Shown: one piece after another, positions 50,683-59,148 of the stretch | Position numbering within the stretch: the stretch's first letter is position 1 | Layout: every line of letters begins with the position of its first letter | Source: Nocardia huaxiensis | Lineage (GTDB): Bacteria; Actinomycetota; Actinomycetes; Mycobacteriales; Mycobacteriaceae | DNA: 64,000 nucleotides | Direction of reading: 5' to 3' | Assembly (NCBI RefSeq): GCF_013744875.1 | Contig: NZ_CP059399.1 | Location: 2,604,001 to 2,668,000 of the forward strand | Notes under the pieces: model-generated | Databases searched by the model: none | What the model was told of the DNA's origin: nothing | Seen by the model: only the letters and a program-made list of their open reading frames with translations | Made by a program: the position numbers and the translations under genes

Positions 50683-52181
50683 CAGAGTCCCCCGATCTCT
50701 ACTGAAATGTCTTGTGCGGTGCCGTCACTCGTGATGGTGACGAAGCCGTCCCCTGTTTCGGCCACTCGTCCACCGGTGACACGGACATCCACGCCATTGG
50801 GGTAGGTGAGCGGCGGTACCGCGATGGTGGTGGTCGAGCCGGAGGGGAAGTCGCCCGAGTTGTCGGCGCGGCGCACGCTGTAGGTGAAGGTGAAGCGGCT
50901 CGTGGTGCGGTCGAAGTTCCACGAGCGCGGTGTGCCGGACACGAGTTGCGGATAGGGCCGGACCAGCGCGGTCAGGTTCCCGCGATTGATATTTCCGCCG
51001 ACGGGATCGCGGCGCGCGTCGACCAGGATGCCTTCGATTTCCTGGGAGGCCGCGGTGGTGCTGGGGTCGTGCCCGCCGTAGTTCCAGTGGAACCAGGACG
51101 TCATGTCGGCATCGGTGAGATCCGTTTGATAGCGCAGGATTTCAGGATTGTCGGTAGCGCCGAACTCGGTCAGCACGACCGGTAGGTTCTCGGATTCGGT
51201 GACTTCACGCGCCTTCTGAGCATTGCTGACGTAAAAGGGAATGCACACCGTGACCGGTACGGGCTGTCCGAGCGCGCACGGAAGCGCATAGGAGTTGTAG
51301 CCGTGGACGATCCCGGAATGCGTCGGCGGCACCAGCTCACCCACGACACCGGCCGCCGCCAGAATGTAGTCGGATTCGAAGATCGGGGTACCGGGGTCGA
51401 CGGCACGGATGGCCGTCTCGATTCGGTCCTGGAACTGGCGCAGGCGCAGCTGGGGTGCCGGCGCCGGGCAATCGGGTTCGGTTGGTGCGCACAGGTCTTG
51501 GAAGATCCCCTGGAACGGCTCGTTGATGATGCCGTAGCCCATGACCCCGTCGGTATGGCGGAGTCGATGGGCGACCTGGGTCCAGGCCGCGGCGAAATGA
51601 TCGAGCAGCCCGCGCCCGTCCGGCGCGGGGGAGTTGGCGAAGAAGTTCGAAAAGGCCTGGTATACGGCTGGACTCACGAGCGAGGCGTAGATCGAGCCGT
51701 CGACGATCGGCATGCCCTCGGTCTGCGTCGCCCAGGCCGGCGCGCCCGCACCGCCGGTGACGCTGCCCCACTTGTCCTGATGGAACTCCACAACGGTGCG
51801 AATCCCATGCGCGGCCAGCAGGTCGACGGTCGCCGCGACGCTGTCGAGATATCCGGCGTCGAAGACCCCGGGTTCGGGTTCCACGCCCTCCCAGATGATC
51901 CCCAGCCGGACCCCGTTGAAGCCGTTGTCCCGCAAGAACTCCGCGTCGGAGGTATCGAATCCGTAGGACTGCGGGGTGTACGGCGCGGTCTTGCTCACCA
52001 CATTCTCGCCGTGCACGATGATGACCCGGCCCGACTCGTCGACGATCCAGCGCCCGGCCGTGGTGGCGCGGCCGAGAGTCTCGCCGGGCGCGGCCGGAGC
52101 AGGCGCTGCCGTGCCGAGCAGCAGACAGGCGAGTGCGAGCACCGGCAGGGTCCGGCTGATCATATGTCCGTGAATACGCAT
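50682..52181 (-). CDS. Secreted GH5 glycosidase, endoglycoceramidase-like
   Basis: A 499-residue secreted enzyme. The signal peptide is residues 1-31 (MRIHGHMISRTLPVLALACL...APA). The GH5 barrel shows GRVIIVHGENVVSKTAPYTP, GFNGVRLGIIWEGVEPEPG, VVEFHQDKWG, GIINEP (catalytic acid near residue 220) and VVLTEFG (nucleophile near 338), followed by a C-terminal beta domain. The pattern is that of endoglycoceramidases from Rhodococcus and relatives, which release glycans from glycolipids. ATG 52181 is preferred over a TTG at 52193, which overlaps the preceding stop. The glycolipid target is unknown. Confidence 0.85.
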   Translation of the reverse strand: MRIHGHMISRTLPVLALACLLLGTAAPAPAAPGETLGRATTAGRWIVDESGRVIIVHGENVVSKTAPYTPQSYGFDTSDAEFLRDNGFNGVRLGIIWEGVEPEPGVFDAGYLDSVAATVDLLAAHGIRTVVEFHQDKWGSVTGGAGAPAWATQTEGMPIVDGSIYASLVSPAVYQAFSNFFANSPAPDGRGLLDHFAAAWTQVAHRLRHTDGVMGYGIINEPFQGIFQDLCAPTEPDCPAPAPQLRLRQFQDRIETAIRAVDPGTPIFESDYILAAAGVVGELVPPTHSGIVHGYNSYALPCALGQPVPVTVCIPFYVSNAQKAREVTESENLPVVLTEFGATDNPEILRYQTDLTDADMTSWFHWNYGGHDPSTTAASQEIEGILVDARRDPVGGNINRGNLTALVRPYPQLVSGTPRSWNFDRTTSRFTFTYSVRRADNSGDFPSGSTTTIAVPPLTYPNGVDVRVTGGRVAETGDGFVTITSDGTAQDISVEIGGL

Positions 52182-52189
52182 GGGGCAGT

Positions 52190-53224
52190 TCAACTTCCGG
52201 AATCTGTGAGCGCGCCCGCGAGGACTGGCCAGGATCGGCGCAGCTCATCGGCCCAGTAGGGCCAGGAATGGGTGCCGGTCGGATGGATCTCCACGGTGGA
52301 CGGAATGCCCTGGGCGGCAAGGTATTCACCGAACAGCCGGGTGCACAGGGCCGATCCCGCCTCGAGCGGGCCGCCGAGGAATGCGGATTCGAGCGTCTCC
52401 GGGTTGTCGAGAGTTTCGTACTCACCCGCGAGCCCACTGCCCGCCGACAGGTAGACGGCAGTGCCACGCAATCCGTCGGCGCGCCGAAAGACATCGTGGG
52501 CGGCCCACTCCGGATCGCCGGGCGGACCGAACATATTCGAGGCGTCGCCGCCCTCGCTGGCGATGACGGCGCGCATCTGTGTCTCGCCGTAAAGCGTTGC
52601 GGAAGAATAGCATCCGCTGTAACCGGCGGCGGCCGCATACAGTCCCGGCGTGCGGGCTGCGAGCATCAGCGCACCCTGCGCGCCCATCGAAATCCCGGCG
52701 ACGGCATTGCGGCCCGACCCGTCGAAGGTGGCGTCGAGCAGCGGCGGCAGTTCCCGGGTGAGGAAGGTTTCCCACCGGTACGTCCCCAGCGTCGGATCCG
52801 CGGACTTCCAGTCGGTGTAGTAGCTGACCGGCCCGCCCACACTGAGAACCACATTGACGTCCTTGTCGGCGAAAAAGTCCAGCGCGTCACCGCGGGTGAT
52901 CCAGGTATTGCCGACCGGGTCGGCGGCCCTGCCGTCGAGCAGGTACACCGTCGGCCGGGGATGATCCTGTTGCTCGGGCAGCAGCACCTGCACTTCGAGA
53001 ACCCGCCCCATGGCGGGGGAGTTCACCCACACCCGCAGCCAGCGGTCGGTGATCGCCTCGATGTGATCGATCGCCGCCGCCTCCGCGCGTGCCGGGGCGG
53101 CCAGCAGCGCCGCCGTCAACCAGAGAATCCCGGTGAGAATCGAGACCGCGAGCGGTGTGCGGGTGTTCGTGGAGCCTCCGACACTCCACGAATACCGTTC
53201 CACCGCAGCGGATCTCGACCTCAC
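52190..53224 (-). CDS. Ag85-like trehalose mycolyltransferase
   Basis: A 344-residue secreted esterase of the antigen 85/FbpA family, which moves mycolates between trehalose lipids and cell-wall arabinan. An export signal covers about residues 15-48. Motifs are VYLLDGRAADPVGNTWITRG, VVLSVGGPVSYYTDWKS, RWETFLTRELPPLLDATF, the nucleophile in GISMGAQGALMLA (Ser near 179), a Cys-containing block GYSGCYSSATL, and HPTGTHSWPYWADEL with the catalytic His. The GTG start at 53224 overlaps the glycosyltransferase stop. It implies a mycolate-bearing envelope. Confidence 0.88.
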   Translation of the reverse strand: MRSRSAAVERYSWSVGGSTNTRTPLAVSILTGILWLTAALLAAPARAEAAAIDHIEAITDRWLRVWVNSPAMGRVLEVQVLLPEQQDHPRPTVYLLDGRAADPVGNTWITRGDALDFFADKDVNVVLSVGGPVSYYTDWKSADPTLGTYRWETFLTRELPPLLDATFDGSGRNAVAGISMGAQGALMLAARTPGLYAAAAGYSGCYSSATLYGETQMRAVIASEGGDASNMFGPPGDPEWAAHDVFRRADGLRGTAVYLSAGSGLAGEYETLDNPETLESAFLGGPLEAGSALCTRLFGEYLAAQGIPSTVEIHPTGTHSWPYWADELRRSWPVLAGALTDSGS

Positions 53225-54489
53225 CGACCCACCGGCGCGCCGGACATGGCCGCGATGCGGTCCCGCCCGGCGATCCGGAAGTGCGTTTCCAGCAGATCCG
53301 CACCTCGCTGCGGTCCGCCCGCGGCGGCGAATCCCGCGCCGACGCGCTGCGCCCCGGCCCGGCAGTCGCGTGCCCGCAGGATCGCCTTCCGCAGCCGGTC
53401 CGCGGCGAGCCGCCGCGACGACACCGAGGTTCCCGCGCCATTGGACACCACGCGCCGCGCGACTTCGGCCTGATCACGTCCGAACGGCACGACACAGACC
53501 GGCACCCCGGCGTCGAGCGCCTTCTGCGTGATCCCCATCCCGCCGTGCGACACCACGACGGCGGCGCGATCGAGTAGCAGGTGATGCGGAATAAACTGCA
53601 CCACACGGGCATTCGCCGGGACCCGGAACGATGCCGGATCCAGCGCGCCGGCGGTGACCACGGTGTACAGATCACTGTCGGCCAGCGCGTCCATCGCCGT
53701 CTGTGCGAGCACGCCGTCGTCCTGGAACTCCGTGGAGCAGGTGACAACCGCCAGCGGCCGGTCGATCTCGGTCAGCCACTGCGGTATCTCGGCCGCAGGC
53801 GCCCACAGGCCGGGGCCGATCTGCTGGACGTCGGTGGGCCAGTCCGAGCGGACGTCGTCGAAGGGCCGCGCCGTGAAGTTCAGAATCAGCGGCGGCTGCG
53901 CGAGATAGTCCACCGCGTGCCGCAGCTCCGGCAGACCCTCCGCCTGTCGTGCCGCATTCAGGTCGGGCAGCAGCTGATCCCAGACGAGGTTCAATCCCCA
54001 CTGCACCAGCGCATTTCGCAGACGCCCGAGCGGTCCACGCAGCGGCCGCAGTCCAAGCCCGAACGGTGGGACATCACGTGACGGTATGGGCAACAGCATG
54101 GGAGCCCATGAGGCCCAAAGCAATCCACTCGAAGCGGCGAAGGTCTGCGCGCCCGGCGTGGTGATGTCCACCAGCAGCACATCCGGCTGCTCCTGCGCCG
54201 TGATCCGGCGCATGGCCTCCATCTCGTGCGGAATGCGTTGCGCCAGTGAATGAAGCACCGCCCGCAGCGCGCCGATCCGCGACGACGCATCCCAATCGTG
54301 GAGGGTGTCGTCGGCGAGCACCGGAGGCAGCGCACGGACCGAAATGCCCAGCGGCTCCAGGACTTTCCGGCTGTCCGGCAGGGTCACCACGGTGATGTCG
54401 TGGCCCCGGGTGACGAGTTCGGCCAGAACGGGCACCACCGGATACAGGTGCCCCTTGGCGGGTGAGGTGAAAACCAGGATCTTGGCCAT
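53221..54489 (-). CDS. UGT/MGT-type glycosyltransferase (GT1)
   Basis: A 422-residue cytoplasmic GT-B enzyme. It starts MAKILVFTSPAKGHLYPVVP with the acceptor-domain motif. The C-terminal donor-binding motif is FIPHHLLLDRAAVVVSHGGM followed by GVPVCVVPFGRDQAEVARRV. Such enzymes glycosylate small lipophilic acceptors from UDP- or dTDP-sugars. ATG 54489 is used because GAGGGGG lies nine bases upstream; ATG 54498 begins inside that site. Its place beside the mycolyltransferase and glycolipid hydrolase suggests a glycolipid acceptor. Confidence 0.85.
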   Translation of the reverse strand: MAKILVFTSPAKGHLYPVVPVLAELVTRGHDITVVTLPDSRKVLEPLGISVRALPPVLADDTLHDWDASSRIGALRAVLHSLAQRIPHEMEAMRRITAQEQPDVLLVDITTPGAQTFAASSGLLWASWAPMLLPIPSRDVPPFGLGLRPLRGPLGRLRNALVQWGLNLVWDQLLPDLNAARQAEGLPELRHAVDYLAQPPLILNFTARPFDDVRSDWPTDVQQIGPGLWAPAAEIPQWLTEIDRPLAVVTCSTEFQDDGVLAQTAMDALADSDLYTVVTAGALDPASFRVPANARVVQFIPHHLLLDRAAVVVSHGGMGITQKALDAGVPVCVVPFGRDQAEVARRVVSNGAGTSVSSRRLAADRLRKAILRARDCRAGAQRVGAGFAAAGGPQRGADLLETHFRIAGRDRIAAMSGAPVGR

Positions 54490-54550
54490 CTGTGCCATCC
54501 CCCTCGGCTGGATTGGAAGTGTCGGTGTGCTGCGCGCATGCGAGAATTCG

Positions 54551-54584
54551 CGGCGTGGCCGGTGAGTCGGCACCGGCCACGCCG
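54551..54584 (-). terminator. Hairpin downstream of the WXG100-like gene
   Basis: A perfect 14-bp stem (54551-54564 with 54571-54584, CGGCGTGGCCGGTG) with loop AGTCGG lies 17 bases past the WXG100-like stop and about 60 bases before the glycosyltransferase start. It may end or process the transcript so that the small protein is made in excess. Confidence 0.75.
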
Positions 54585-54601
54585 TCCTTCGCCCCGCGTG
54601 A

Positions 54602-54907
54602 TCAGCGCAGGGAGCTACCGAGCCGGTCGAAGATCGCTCGACCGGTCTCGTCGGTATCAGTGGCGAGTGCGGCGATGCGGCCGGAGGTCACTCCCCAGTT
54701 GGCGATGTTCTCGATGAGCTGGTGCACACTGGTGCGCCACTCGTCGTGGAACTCCTCCAGCGCGTCCTGCACCGCCACCTGCTGCTGGGTGCCCAGACCC
54801 GAGTTCTCGGTCAGGGCTTCCTTGGGAGCGCTGAGCACGCTCTCGACGCGCAGCAGATCCGCGCCGATGGCTTGCAGGTCAGTCATCGGAAATTGTGCGA
54901 ATGCCAT
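54602..54907 (-). CDS. WXG100/EspC-like small secreted protein
   Basis: A 101-residue protein, MAFAQFPMTDLQAIGADLLR onward, predicted as a helical hairpin. A tryptophan at 57 (DEWRTS) sits where the turn should be, without a strict WxG. The C-terminal helix contains ANWGVTSGRIAALATDTDET, with the acidic TDxxG pattern of EspC-type ESX substrates. The GGAAGGA site lies 10 bases before the ATG. It sits in the operon with cell-wall enzymes and the toxin, so it may be a secretion chaperone or co-substrate. Confidence 0.7.
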   Translation of the reverse strand: MAFAQFPMTDLQAIGADLLRVESVLSAPKEALTENSGLGTQQQVAVQDALEEFHDEWRTSVHQLIENIANWGVTSGRIAALATDTDETGRAIFDRLGSSLR

Positions 54908-54927
54908 GGTCTTTCGTCCTTCCGGGA

Positions 54928-56583
54928 CTACTCGTCGGGGCCGGTGGGCATACCGGCCGGGAAGTCGGGCGCCACGAACGGCAGATTGTTCGGCAATCCC
55001 GGACCGGGTGCGTCCGGCAGGGTGATGGCGGGGATGCCGCCGACGCCGTGCAGGTAGATGGCCGGAATGCTGGGTTCGGGCGCGGGCGCGGCCTTGGCGA
55101 CGACCGTGGTGTGCATGAGGAAGACGTTGTAGGTCGACCACTGCGACACCGTGAAGAACAGATCATTGCCCGAGGACCACGGGTGCATGTGCGCGCCGTA
55201 GATGTAGGGGTAGTCCTTGCCCGAGGCGATCACCTCCGGATCCGTCCACGGCCCTTGCGGATTCACCGCTTGCCGCATGACGATGCCGTTGTTGAGGATG
55301 TCGGTGTAGGTCAGCAGCCAGCGGCCGATGCCGGGATGGAACTGCACCGATGCTTCGCCGACCGCGCCGGAGACGATCACCGCCGACGGGGTGGTCGGGT
55401 CATTGGTCCACTCGGTGCCGGTCCAGTGCTCGTAGGCGTTCTTGTCGAGGATCCGGTCCTCGGTGACGCGGGCGACGAAGACGCCGCCGATGCGACCCTG
55501 CGGGGTGCCGTAGAGGTACACGAAACCGTCGGGACCCTTTGCGAGAGCGGGCATCTGGTATCCCCAGCCCGCGCCGGAGTTCACCCAGACCGCGCCTTTG
55601 TCCTTGACCCAGGTCTGCCCGCCGTCATCGGAGTAGGCGATGCCGGAGTAGTTGGTGACCCAGCTACCGGACGTCGATCCCCACTCGCGAATCGACGAAT
55701 AGCCCATGTACTGACGGGAACCCACGGACAGACCGGAGGTCGGCAGGGTGGTGACCTCGACGCCGTCGACCTTGCGGCTGCTCAGCACCTGCCCGGCGTG
55801 GGCGGAGCGATCTTCGACGAACGATTCGATCTGCATGCCCTTCTCCAGGTCCCGGTTGGTGGAGACCGCGAGAGTGTTACTGCGCCAGTCGAATCCACGC
55901 GGGCCCTGGGTTCCGGTGTCACCGGCATTGCCCTGGGCGGTGGTGTCGCCCTCGTTGAGGTTCAGGAAGGGCAGGCCAGGGAACTTCAGCAGCTCCGGGA
56001 TCACCGGCAGGGTGAGGCCCTTGCTGCTGATCAGTGGAGGCTGGTCGGACTGCTGGGTGCCGGGGCGGGTGCCGCCGAAGGTGTCGCCGAATGCGGTGAG
56101 CACCCGGCCGTTTCCGTCGTCCCACATGGCCGCGTACCCCGCGCCGCTCACGCCCCACTTGACGTCGGTGGTGCTGGTCGAGCCCGCACCGGTCACCTTG
56201 GAGACGAAGGCGTTGGTCACGGTGGCGCCCTGCGGCACCTGCGGCTGACCTCCGCCGGCCGCAACACCGGTGCCCAGCCCCGTGCCGCCATTGTTCGGCG
56301 TCAGTGACAGGCCCGGAAAGTTCGGCGGCGCAGCGCCGTTCGGCAGTGTGACGCCACCCGGGTTACCGCCCGCCGCCAGCTGCGGCAAGCCCGGTGCGGG
56401 TGGTACGAGCATCTGATCGCCCGCGCCCGTGGGCATCTCCAGCGACTGCTGGTTGGTCAGTGCGGCCGGCGCGGGCTGAGCCGTGGTGTCCTGCGGTGCG
56501 GTCGACGAACAACCGACCGCGCTCGCGGTGAACAGCACCGTGGCGGCAGTCGTCAGCCGCCGACGACGGGTCCAGATCCCCAT
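54928..56583 (-). CDS. DUF4185 lipoprotein, probable endo-D-arabinanase (GH183-like)
   Basis: A 551-residue lipoprotein (MGIWTRRRRLTTAATVLFTA, lipidation at Cys25). A Pro/Gly/Ala-rich spacer of about 100 residues leads to the DUF4185 beta-propeller. Its motifs include DVKWGVSGAGYAAMWDDGNG, LTAFGDTFGGTRPG, GIAYSDDGGQTW, WGYQMPALAKGPDGFVYLYG and RWLLTYTD. DUF4185 enzymes were recently shown, to my knowledge, to be endo-D-arabinanases (GH183) that cut the arabinan of mycobacterial cell walls. The ATG at 56583 follows GGAGG. Acting on the cell's own arabinogalactan or on competitors is inferred. Confidence 0.8.
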   Translation of the reverse strand: MGIWTRRRRLTTAATVLFTASAVGCSSTAPQDTTAQPAPAALTNQQSLEMPTGAGDQMLVPPAPGLPQLAAGGNPGGVTLPNGAAPPNFPGLSLTPNNGGTGLGTGVAAGGGQPQVPQGATVTNAFVSKVTGAGSTSTTDVKWGVSGAGYAAMWDDGNGRVLTAFGDTFGGTRPGTQQSDQPPLISSKGLTLPVIPELLKFPGLPFLNLNEGDTTAQGNAGDTGTQGPRGFDWRSNTLAVSTNRDLEKGMQIESFVEDRSAHAGQVLSSRKVDGVEVTTLPTSGLSVGSRQYMGYSSIREWGSTSGSWVTNYSGIAYSDDGGQTWVKDKGAVWVNSGAGWGYQMPALAKGPDGFVYLYGTPQGRIGGVFVARVTEDRILDKNAYEHWTGTEWTNDPTTPSAVIVSGAVGEASVQFHPGIGRWLLTYTDILNNGIVMRQAVNPQGPWTDPEVIASGKDYPYIYGAHMHPWSSGNDLFFTVSQWSTYNVFLMHTTVVAKAAPAPEPSIPAIYLHGVGGIPAITLPDAPGPGLPNNLPFVAPDFPAGMPTGPDE

Positions 56584-56644
56584 CGACAATTCCTCCCTGA
56601 TTGTGGAAACTCGCCAGCGGCGAAAATGCTTGTGGCAGAGACGA

Positions 56645-57361
56645 TCAGCGCGAGAACTCGGCCGCGCGATCGTGCACTGCGGAGGCGAAGGAGGCCGCCG
56701 GGTTCACCGCGGCCACCGCCTTCGCCCACCCCTCGGCGGTCGCCAGATCCCCACCGGCCGCGCACAGCAGCCGGGCCACCGACAAGGCGGCATCGTCGAG
56801 ATTGTCCGGGCTGGCGGTGGTTTCATTGCGGGCGCTGACGGACCACTGCTCCCACACGCTCGGCATGAGTTGCATCGGTCCCATGGGGACGTCCTGGTGA
56901 TTGTCACCGTCGATCCGGCCGCCATCGGTGTCGGCGACCGTCCGAGATTCCATGTTCTCGCGCGAAAGTGCCCGCAGCGCAGGGGAAACCGTGGCGTCTC
57001 GACCCAGCGTCGCACCACCCGCGCGGCCGTGATCACTGGCTACCGCGCCGATCGCGGCGAGGGTCGGCCAGCCGATGTGGCAGCCGGTGGCGCTGCGGTC
57101 CATGACCGACGCCGCGTACGCGTACGAGGCCAGCGCGATTTCCGGAATTCCATACGGCACGGCATGAATTCGAGCCCACGGTTCCAGTTGCGCCGCGGGG
57201 CGCGTGGGAGCGGGACGCTCGGTTGTGGGCGGTGCGGCATTGTCGTGCTCCAGTCGCGGACTGCATGCAGTCAACGCGACGACAGCACCGACGGATAAGC
57301 CGATGAAAATATGTCTCGACCACGCGGAATTTCGGCGTGGCCACCCCCGACAGATGAACAC
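56645..57361 (-). CDS. Transglycosylase-like lipoprotein lacking the catalytic glutamate
   Basis: About 238 residues. The start is uncertain: GTG 57361 (VFICRGWPRRNSAWSR) or GTG 57463, neither with a good ribosome site. A lipobox VALTAC is clear. The domain is the same SLT-like fold as the two transglycosylases near 5 kb: PYGIPEIALASYAYA, GWPTLAAIGAVASDHGRAGG, MGPMQLMPSVWEQW and VARLLCAAGGDL. The catalytic IGRVES/IGRIES of the others is IGAVAS here, so Glu is Ala108. A muramidase activity is therefore unlikely. It heads the T7SS minus-strand gene run. Confidence 0.75.
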   Translation of the reverse strand: MFICRGWPRRNSAWSRHIFIGLSVGAVVALTACSPRLEHDNAAPPTTERPAPTRPAAQLEPWARIHAVPYGIPEIALASYAYAASVMDRSATGCHIGWPTLAAIGAVASDHGRAGGATLGRDATVSPALRALSRENMESRTVADTDGGRIDGDNHQDVPMGPMQLMPSVWEQWSVSARNETTASPDNLDDAALSVARLLCAAGGDLATAEGWAKAVAAVNPAASFASAVHDRAAEFSR

Positions 57362-57608
57362 GGGCAAGACAATAACGGGAGTTTTGCCGAGTGCCGGATC
57401 TCGCCATAGCGAAAAGCTATCTGTGAGTAGCGTTTTGGCCGTATTGACAGTTGCGTGGGTCACACGGAAGGGCTGAAAACAAGCCGTCTGAGACGATTAT
57501 TCGACAAAGTGGCGGAAAATGATTGTGACGAAGACTACAGCCCCTGTAACGAAGCCGGGCATGGATAGGATGCAACTCAATTGCGCACAAATAGATCCGG
57601 AGATTCCC

Positions 57609-57821
57609 GTGACCGATCCTGAACCTCGCGTGGTCATCGAGGCGCATCTACTGCGCACGCAGGCCACCCTCGACGCGCTCGTGCACGGCACCGCACCGGT
57701 GCGAACGCGGCGCGCGGTGCCGCGCCTGCTCATGTACTCACTCGTGACGGCACTCGTCATCGCGGCGGGCGTGGTCGCCGCCGAGTACATCATCGGCCTG
57801 ATCCAGGCCGGCAGGCACTGA
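57609..57821 (+). CDS. Small single-pass membrane protein in the T7SS locus
   Basis: A 70-residue protein from the GTG at 57609 (VTDPEPRVVIEAHLLRTQAT), with GGAG six bases upstream. The cytoplasmic N-half contains a short helix. One membrane helix spans residues 44-64 (LMYSLVTALVIAAGVVAAEY). Function unknown. It ends two bases before the convergent eccD stop, which suggests conserved locus membership, but it is on the opposite strand to eccD. Confidence 0.6.
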   Translation: MTDPEPRVVIEAHLLRTQATLDALVHGTAPVRTRRAVPRLLMYSLVTALVIAAGVVAAEYIIGLIQAGRH

Positions 57822-57822
57822 G

Positions 57823-59148
57823 TCAGTCCCAGAGGTAGGTGTAGATCCCCTGTGCCGCAAAGGTCGCGGGGAACAGCAGCACCAGCAGCGTGGGGTCGAG
57901 CGCATTCCAGAGCCGCGCCAGTCGAGCAGCGGCCACCTCACCCACTCGCACATATCCGGCAATCGCCACTGTGAGGCCGATCAGTGCCCCTGCGCCCGTG
58001 AGCTCCATGGCCTGAATCGCGGTGTCTCCCTGGGCTGTATCCCGCACCAGCGCCGCGCTCCCGGCCAAGGCCGCGACCAGCGGCACCAGCAGCAGGGGTG
58101 CGACATGGCGGGTATCGGTGTAGCCGCGGGTGCGCAGCAGCACCCCGACCGCGACCATGCCCGCGAGCGCGGCCTGCATCCAGATCCCGGTCCAGATCAT
58201 GGTCGCGACAGCCAGACTCAGCGCCAGCGCCGCCGCGCCGACCGCCACGTCGAGGAAGTCGCGACCGCGGCCCAGCGCGGCCTCGGCCAGCGGCCGGGGC
58301 ACCGGCTCACCGTTCTCGCCGCGCCGCACCAGTCCGAGCAGTCCCGATGACGCCGTGGCCGCGCGCGGAGCGACCGCGACCAGCGCCACCAGCACCGGAG
58401 CGGCCCACGCGGAGAGGGCGGTGACATTGGCGCCCGCCCACACCGCCGCCGCCAGGGCTGCGAACAGCAGCGCCGACGCGCCCGCGCCCAGCAGGACTCC
58501 GGCTCGGCGCGAACCGATTCCGGTCGCGATCGCGGCTCCGGCGAATCCGGCCGCGATCCCCGCGAGCGCGGCTACCAGAGGGCGCTCCCACATGCCGCTG
58601 ATCGCTGCGGCGGCAAGAACCGGCACCAGTCCCCAGCCGATCGTGTCGCGCCCCCGGGGTCCACACGCGAAAGCGAGGACTGCGATGACCGCTGCCAGAA
58701 CGACCAGCGTGAGCGTTCCGAACCAGCCCGCGCGCAGGGCGGTGACAAGCGTTGCGGTGCCGGTGAATCCGGCGACCAGCAGTCCGCCGAGCACCCGCTC
58801 GCGGCCGTCGGCAAACCTTTGGTAACTGCGGTCGACGGACGTCTCGACGGTGTCGACCACATCCTCCACGTAGGGGGTTCGCGCCGCCAGTTCCCGCGAA
58901 GTCAGGTGCAGGACAGTGCCGTCGAGCACGCCCGCCTCGGCGAGGGTGGCGTCGTACTCGAGCAGTCCGTGCGATGGGGCGGACAGCACCCAGACGGTGT
59001 CCGCGTCGGCCGGCTCGAGCTCCAGCAATTCGGTGATGTCGGTGAGATATTCCGCGATCGGACGTCGCGCGGGCAGGCTGACATCGAGCCGATTTTCCCC
59101 CGAAACGACCGAGAGGCGTATGAAATGCGCACTCATGGCGGTCATCAT
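57823..59148 (-). CDS. eccD: Type VII secretion membrane pore protein EccD
   Basis: An approximately 441-residue EccD. A ubiquitin-like YukD domain covers residues 5-85 (HFIRLSVVSGENRLDVSLPA...LDGTVLHLTSRELA). About 11 membrane helices follow, typical of the EccD barrel that lines the ESX pore. Three ATG codons (59148, 59145, 59136) could start the protein and none has a clear ribosome site; the first is given. eccD is about 12.7 kb from eccC, with the cargo genes between. EccB, EccE and mycosin are not in the window and probably lie to the right of it. Confidence 0.92.
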   Translation of the reverse strand: MMTAMSAHFIRLSVVSGENRLDVSLPARRPIAEYLTDITELLELEPADADTVWVLSAPSHGLLEYDATLAEAGVLDGTVLHLTSRELAARTPYVEDVVDTVETSVDRSYQRFADGRERVLGGLLVAGFTGTATLVTALRAGWFGTLTLVVLAAVIAVLAFACGPRGRDTIGWGLVPVLAAAAISGMWERPLVAALAGIAAGFAGAAIATGIGSRRAGVLLGAGASALLFAALAAAVWAGANVTALSAWAAPVLVALVAVAPRAATASSGLLGLVRRGENGEPVPRPLAEAALGRGRDFLDVAVGAAALALSLAVATMIWTGIWMQAALAGMVAVGVLLRTRGYTDTRHVAPLLLVPLVAALAGSAALVRDTAQGDTAIQAMELTGAGALIGLTVAIAGYVRVGEVAAARLARLWNALDPTLLVLLFPATFAAQGIYTYLWD

